Assembly (NCBI GenBank): GCA_019918135.1
Contig: WBZZ01000009.1
Location: forward strand, 325,001-389,000
Source of the DNA: Paulinella micropora
Lineage: Eukaryota > Cercozoa > Imbricatea > Euglyphida > Paulinellidae
Direction: 5' to 3'
Length of the DNA: 64,000 bases
The notes under the pieces were generated by a model, which saw only the letters and a list, made by a program, of their open reading frames with translations, searched no databases and had not been told where the DNA came from. Below, piece by piece: positions 62,867-64,000 of the stretch. The first letter of the stretch is position 1. Each line of letters opens with the position of its first letter. Made by a program: the position numbers and the translations under genes.

Positions 62867-63634
62867 TCAGAATGAGACAGTGGGTGGTGATGTTCCATCA
62901 TCCCCTACTTTCACGTTTTGCTTCTCAAGGGGGGACTGGTTCATATCGCTGGTTTGGGTCCAAATGGGACATCCCCAGACGAATAGATTGTTTGGTAAGG
63001 ACCTGCCCCTAGCTACGATCTGTTCTTCCTTGATGTGGATCGGGGACTTAGGTACGACCACCTGGTTGTTTTGGTGGACTGCAGCCAGTCCCCGCTTCAA
63101 CCAGGCTGAAGTAGCCACTAAACCATAGCTCAAATCGGGATTGTACGTGGTGTGGGAATCGTACACCTGGATCGGCTCTCCATCTGCTCCTGAGACCTGC
63201 ATTAAAACTTTCCCCTTGTACTCTGTTTTAATGCTCCCTTTTGCGATTTTGAACTTCTGGGGATTATGTTTCATTCTCACGAACACATCCTTATGGGGTG
63301 ACTGAGACTCGCTAGCCCCACTATCATCTACCCAAACCATCCCCGCCATACTCCTTTCAGGTGTCTCTTTCTCATCTTCCTCTCTCTCATGCATCATCAC
63401 GACACATTCTTTCTTGGGGGATGGAGGTGAAGTGTTTGAGGTAGTGTTGGAAGATGTGCTGGGTCTCGATGGTGGAATGTCGTGGATGTTCTCTCCTTCT
63501 ACACCTATACGTTGCAGATATTCCCGGTATTCTAACAATTGAGTCCGAAGGTGTGGAAATCCCACAATAAGTCCTCTTGCAAAAGGATTATTCCATTTGT
63601 GAGCCATCGAAATGACGAAACTTTGGATGTCCAT
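62867..63634 (-). CDS. Copia-type Pol: aspartic protease region
   Basis: A 255-residue frame. After a Ser/Thr/Pro-rich spacer it shows MVWVDDSGASESQSP, the retropepsin active site D-S-G-A-S, followed by KIAKGSIKTEYKGKVLMQVS and NPDLSYGLVATSAWLKRG, the usual order in Ty1/copia Pol. The frame stops at 62867. No zinc knuckle is seen in this stretch. Confidence 0.75.
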   Translation of the reverse strand: MDIQSFVISMAHKWNNPFARGLIVGFPHLRTQLLEYREYLQRIGVEGENIHDIPPSRPSTSSNTTSNTSPPSPKKECVVMMHEREEDEKETPERSMAGMVWVDDSGASESQSPHKDVFVRMKHNPQKFKIAKGSIKTEYKGKVLMQVSGADGEPIQVYDSHTTYNPDLSYGLVATSAWLKRGLAAVHQNNQVVVPKSPIHIKEEQIVARGRSLPNNLFVWGCPIWTQTSDMNQSPLEKQNVKVGDDGTSPPTVSF

Positions 63635-63656
63635 ATAAAGTTCATCATAAAACTCG

Positions 63657-63995
63657 TTAACTTACCCCGTTCCTCCCGGTAATGAGAGAGTCTCTCACTT
63701 CTAGCTCTCTAGCACCCTCTGCAAACGCTCCGATCAACCTCTGTATCTCTCCAAGAGGCGGTATCTCCCCATTCCCACCGACTATCATCATCTTCCCTTC
63801 TTCCCATCGCCATGCAATCGTGGGGTCCTTCCTAATCCTATCTCTCTCTAACTCTCTCTCCAACCCCTGATTCAACTCACTAGATGCAAGGCGTGATGAA
63901 GGGGAATATGTAATACGGTGTAATAACAAGGAGCATACTTCCTTGACTTCCCTTTCTATTTCTCCCCCTGCTCCATCCTCAGCGCTCTTACTCAT
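63657..63995 (-). CDS. Copia-type Gag fragment at window edge
   Basis: A 112-residue frame starting five bases from the window end (EGKMMIVGGNGEIPPLGEIQ, then RLIGAFAEGARELEVRD). It lies just upstream of the protease frame on the same strand and is taken as Gag by position; the true start may lie outside the window. Confidence 0.45.
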   Translation of the reverse strand: MSKSAEDGAGGEIEREVKEVCSLLLHRITYSPSSRLASSELNQGLERELERDRIRKDPTIAWRWEEGKMMIVGGNGEIPPLGEIQRLIGAFAEGARELEVRDSLITGRNGVS

Positions 63996-64000
63996 CTCTT

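Overview
The window reads as nuclear DNA of a unicellular eukaryote, probably an alga or other protist. It has one spliced, intron-rich housekeeping gene, heavy microsatellite and retroelement load, and one large block of foreign, GC-rich, intronless genes. I cannot name the species. Three GC-rich palindromes near 24.3 kb resemble the short palindromic repeats of green-algal organelle genomes, which is only a hint.

Left part (about 1.1-13.9 kb, minus strand): a host DEAH-box RNA helicase of the DHX37/Dhr1 (Ecm16) ribosome-biogenesis family, rebuilt here as about 29 exons from helicase motifs and splice-phase arithmetic. Its introns hold GATA, CA, GA, ACAT, AAG, GTT and poly-G tracts and two copies of a GATA-tailed dispersed repeat. 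Next (14.2-19.8 kb) is a non-LTR retrotransposon with endonuclease and reverse transcriptase remnants. Its 3' end is a conserved stem-loop module running into (TAG)n, present in at least six copies. A minus-strand Ty1/copia element (about 21.4-24.1 kb) carries a MYND zinc finger. A fragment of an LTR-element integrase tail follows on the plus strand (24.6-25.2 kb), then a diverged tandem duplication of about 0.6 kb (25.7-27.0 kb).

Central block (about 27.4-56.7 kb): a GC-rich, intronless island with the character of an endogenous giant virus (NCLDV-like). It encodes both large subunits of a viral RNA polymerase (RPB1-like and RPB2-like), an intact zinc-ribbon protein, two F-box/leucine-rich-repeat proteins, a third F-box-like protein fused to a possible Ulp1-like cysteine protease, a possible Skp1-like small protein, a protein kinase whose catalytic Asp is Asn, and several unknown proteins. 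Almost every gene carries one or a few in-frame stops (TAA, TAG and TGA all occur) or homopolymer frameshifts, so the block looks like a decaying but still recognisable integrated virus; assembly error in homopolymers may add to this. Relics of the RPB1 5' end (39.4 kb) and RPB2 3' end (46.8 kb) show that polymerase/F-box modules were duplicated. C/T-rich tracts precede most of its genes on the coding strand.

Right part (57-64 kb): AT-rich DNA with an LTR-like sequence, a second minus-strand copia-type element (Gag with zinc knuckle, MYND finger and retropepsin-like site, 57.8-60.6 kb), a related LTR in opposite orientation (about 61.2-61.45 kb) and the Gag/protease part of a third copia-type element (62.9-64.0 kb).

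If the virus block was ever functional, its genes suggest a virus that brought its own transcription machinery and reprogrammed host ubiquitination through F-box/LRR receptors, with an Ulp1-like protease for maturation or deubiquitin-like activity. This functional picture is inference.
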